Shown: positions 20,019-20,832 of the stretch, piece after piece | Position numbering within the stretch: the first letter of the stretch is position 1 | How the letters are laid out: each line of letters begins with the position of its first letter | Assembly: GCA_020650975.1 (NCBI GenBank) | Contig: JAIPMN010003091.1 | Coordinates: forward strand, 1 to 20,832 | Length of the DNA: 20,832 nt | Direction: 5' to 3' | From: Apostichopus californicus | Taxonomy: Eukaryota > Echinodermata > Holothuroidea > Aspidochirotida > Stichopodidae | Program-made: the position numbers and the translations under genes | The notes under the pieces: model-generated | Databases searched by the model: none | What the model saw: the letters and a program-made list of their open reading frames with translations, nothing else | What the model was told of the DNA's origin: nothing

Positions 20019-20561
20019 ACAGTGTGTCATATTGTACTACACTTAACAGTTCTGAAAAAGCATTAACAGCAAGATCACAAAAATACAGATCTGTAGGTCT
20101 TTTAGATGCTCTTCTTCTCCCCATCTACATTCTCTGACACCATCCCCCTTCTCCCTCCCCACACACCAAAGGAGATATCAGACAGAATGTATGAACATAA
20201 TGTTTCAATCAATTTAGAATTTATAACATAATCAACTTTTATAGTACTGTATAGATACAGTAAGTCCGACTTTCTACACGTACAGAACAAGTTCATCTTT
20301 TTCACCCCTTTATTTTGGTGGGAGAATAGAACTTTTGTTTTGTTTCTTTTTCCTTGAAATTCCAATTTAGGCAATCTAAACTTTGTCCTAATTTTTTTCT
20401 CTCTAGGTCAGCTCAATAACTAATAAATTAGTTTACAAAGAAAGATAATATTGTTTATTTTTAACTTGTTCATGCCCACTTGGCTTCCACGATGTTTACT
20501 TTAGCCTTGAACTTAACAATATGATATTTACTGTATATGGGGATATTTCTGTAGCATTTGC
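20019..20561. other. Non-coding stretch, no gene seen
   Basis: Open frames of 78-90 codons on the minus strand between 19888 and 20374 cross a CT-rich tract (about 20137-20168) and have no exon signals or recognisable content. Confidence 0.45.
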
Positions 20562-20598
20562 TATACCAGGGAGCAGAGTAGCAGCTCCCTGGCTATAC
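20562..20598. repeat. Bulged hairpin
   Basis: CCAGGGAGC (20566-20574) pairs perfectly with GCTCCCTGG (20584-20592) across a nine-base loop. After a two-base bulge (GC on the right arm) the stem extends by four more A-T pairs. The geometry (13 pairs, two-base bulge, short loop) is like that of the hairpin at 19325-19360. Confidence 0.7.
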
Positions 20599-20819
20599 AC
20601 TACTTTACTACTGTATGTATTGAAGCTGCTTACAATACGTTTAGCTTCCTTCTAATGATGACCATGGATACAAATCCAGGGCTAGAAGTTCTAGGCCGCT
20701 CATGTATATTAAAGATTGTTATCCACCCCTACAGTACAAGTTCCCATTCCTTAACTACCACCAGGTGTTAAACATAACACTCAATTGAAATACCGTAATA
20801 ATCTCTTTTTCTCTGATTT

Positions 20820-20832
20820 CCCCCCCCCCCCC
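20820..20832. repeat. Poly-C tract at the window end
   Basis: A run of at least 13 C that reaches the last base, so its full length is not visible here. Confidence 0.9.

Noticed and set aside
1-20832. tRNA, rRNA, CRISPR array, bacterial operon or viral genes
   Set aside because: I found no A/B box pair, no rRNA-like conserved block, no regularly spaced direct repeats with unique spacers, and no dense gene packing.

Overview
The window looks like nuclear DNA of an animal. It is AT-rich and non-coding over almost all of its length, with no operon-like gene packing, no rRNA or tRNA, many stop codons in every frame, and abundant homopolymer, dinucleotide and poly-C/poly-G tracts. The dispersed poly-C tracts and a repeat-like block opening with TTAAAGGCATTGGAGACTCG near 6150 remind me of marine invertebrate, perhaps echinoderm, intronic DNA. 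That assignment is from memory and is weak.

The only coding sequence I can support well is a pair of small paralogous exons on the minus strand: exon B (16929-17009, 81 nt) and exon A (14440-14532, 93 nt), about 2.5 kb apart. They share the acceptor context (CCAAAG|AT), the donor (CCAG|GTTTGAGC), the 1-1 intron phase and a proline-then-acid composition, and their intron flanks are also alike, including a CA-repeat just after each donor. They are best read as a tandem exon duplication inside the long introns of one minus-strand gene that codes for a disordered Pro/Glu-rich linker. The duplicates have diverged. B carries two YxxP tyrosine motifs and no serine. A carries long polyproline and two SEEE acidic-serine sites and no tyrosine.

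Weaker minus-strand candidates fit the same reading direction. They are a 21-nt microexon at 17836-17856 (phase 1-1, strong GTGAGT donor), a possible terminal exon at 11712-11791 (very good acceptor, open only in phase 1, which is the phase exon A leaves), another possible terminal exon at 4907-4999, and a second 21-nt candidate at 4470-4490. The resulting gene model is an inference and I do not recognise the gene.

Layout: 1-3200 is non-coding with an 80-bp two-copy tandem repeat. At 3219-3260 a CRE overlaps an E-box, followed by an inverted CCAAT box and an AT-rich box, just before a 102-codon plus-strand ORF. From 3600 to 11700 the DNA is mostly featureless, with a possible interspersed repeat near 6150, a 34-codon small ORF at 7947 and a perfect DR1 nuclear-receptor-type site at 10019. 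From 11700 to 17860 lies the minus-strand exon region. From 17860 to the end there are a three-copy tandem repeat of about 110-120 bp, two bulged hairpins and scattered low-complexity DNA. A short TACAGTA/TACTGTA motif recurs throughout.
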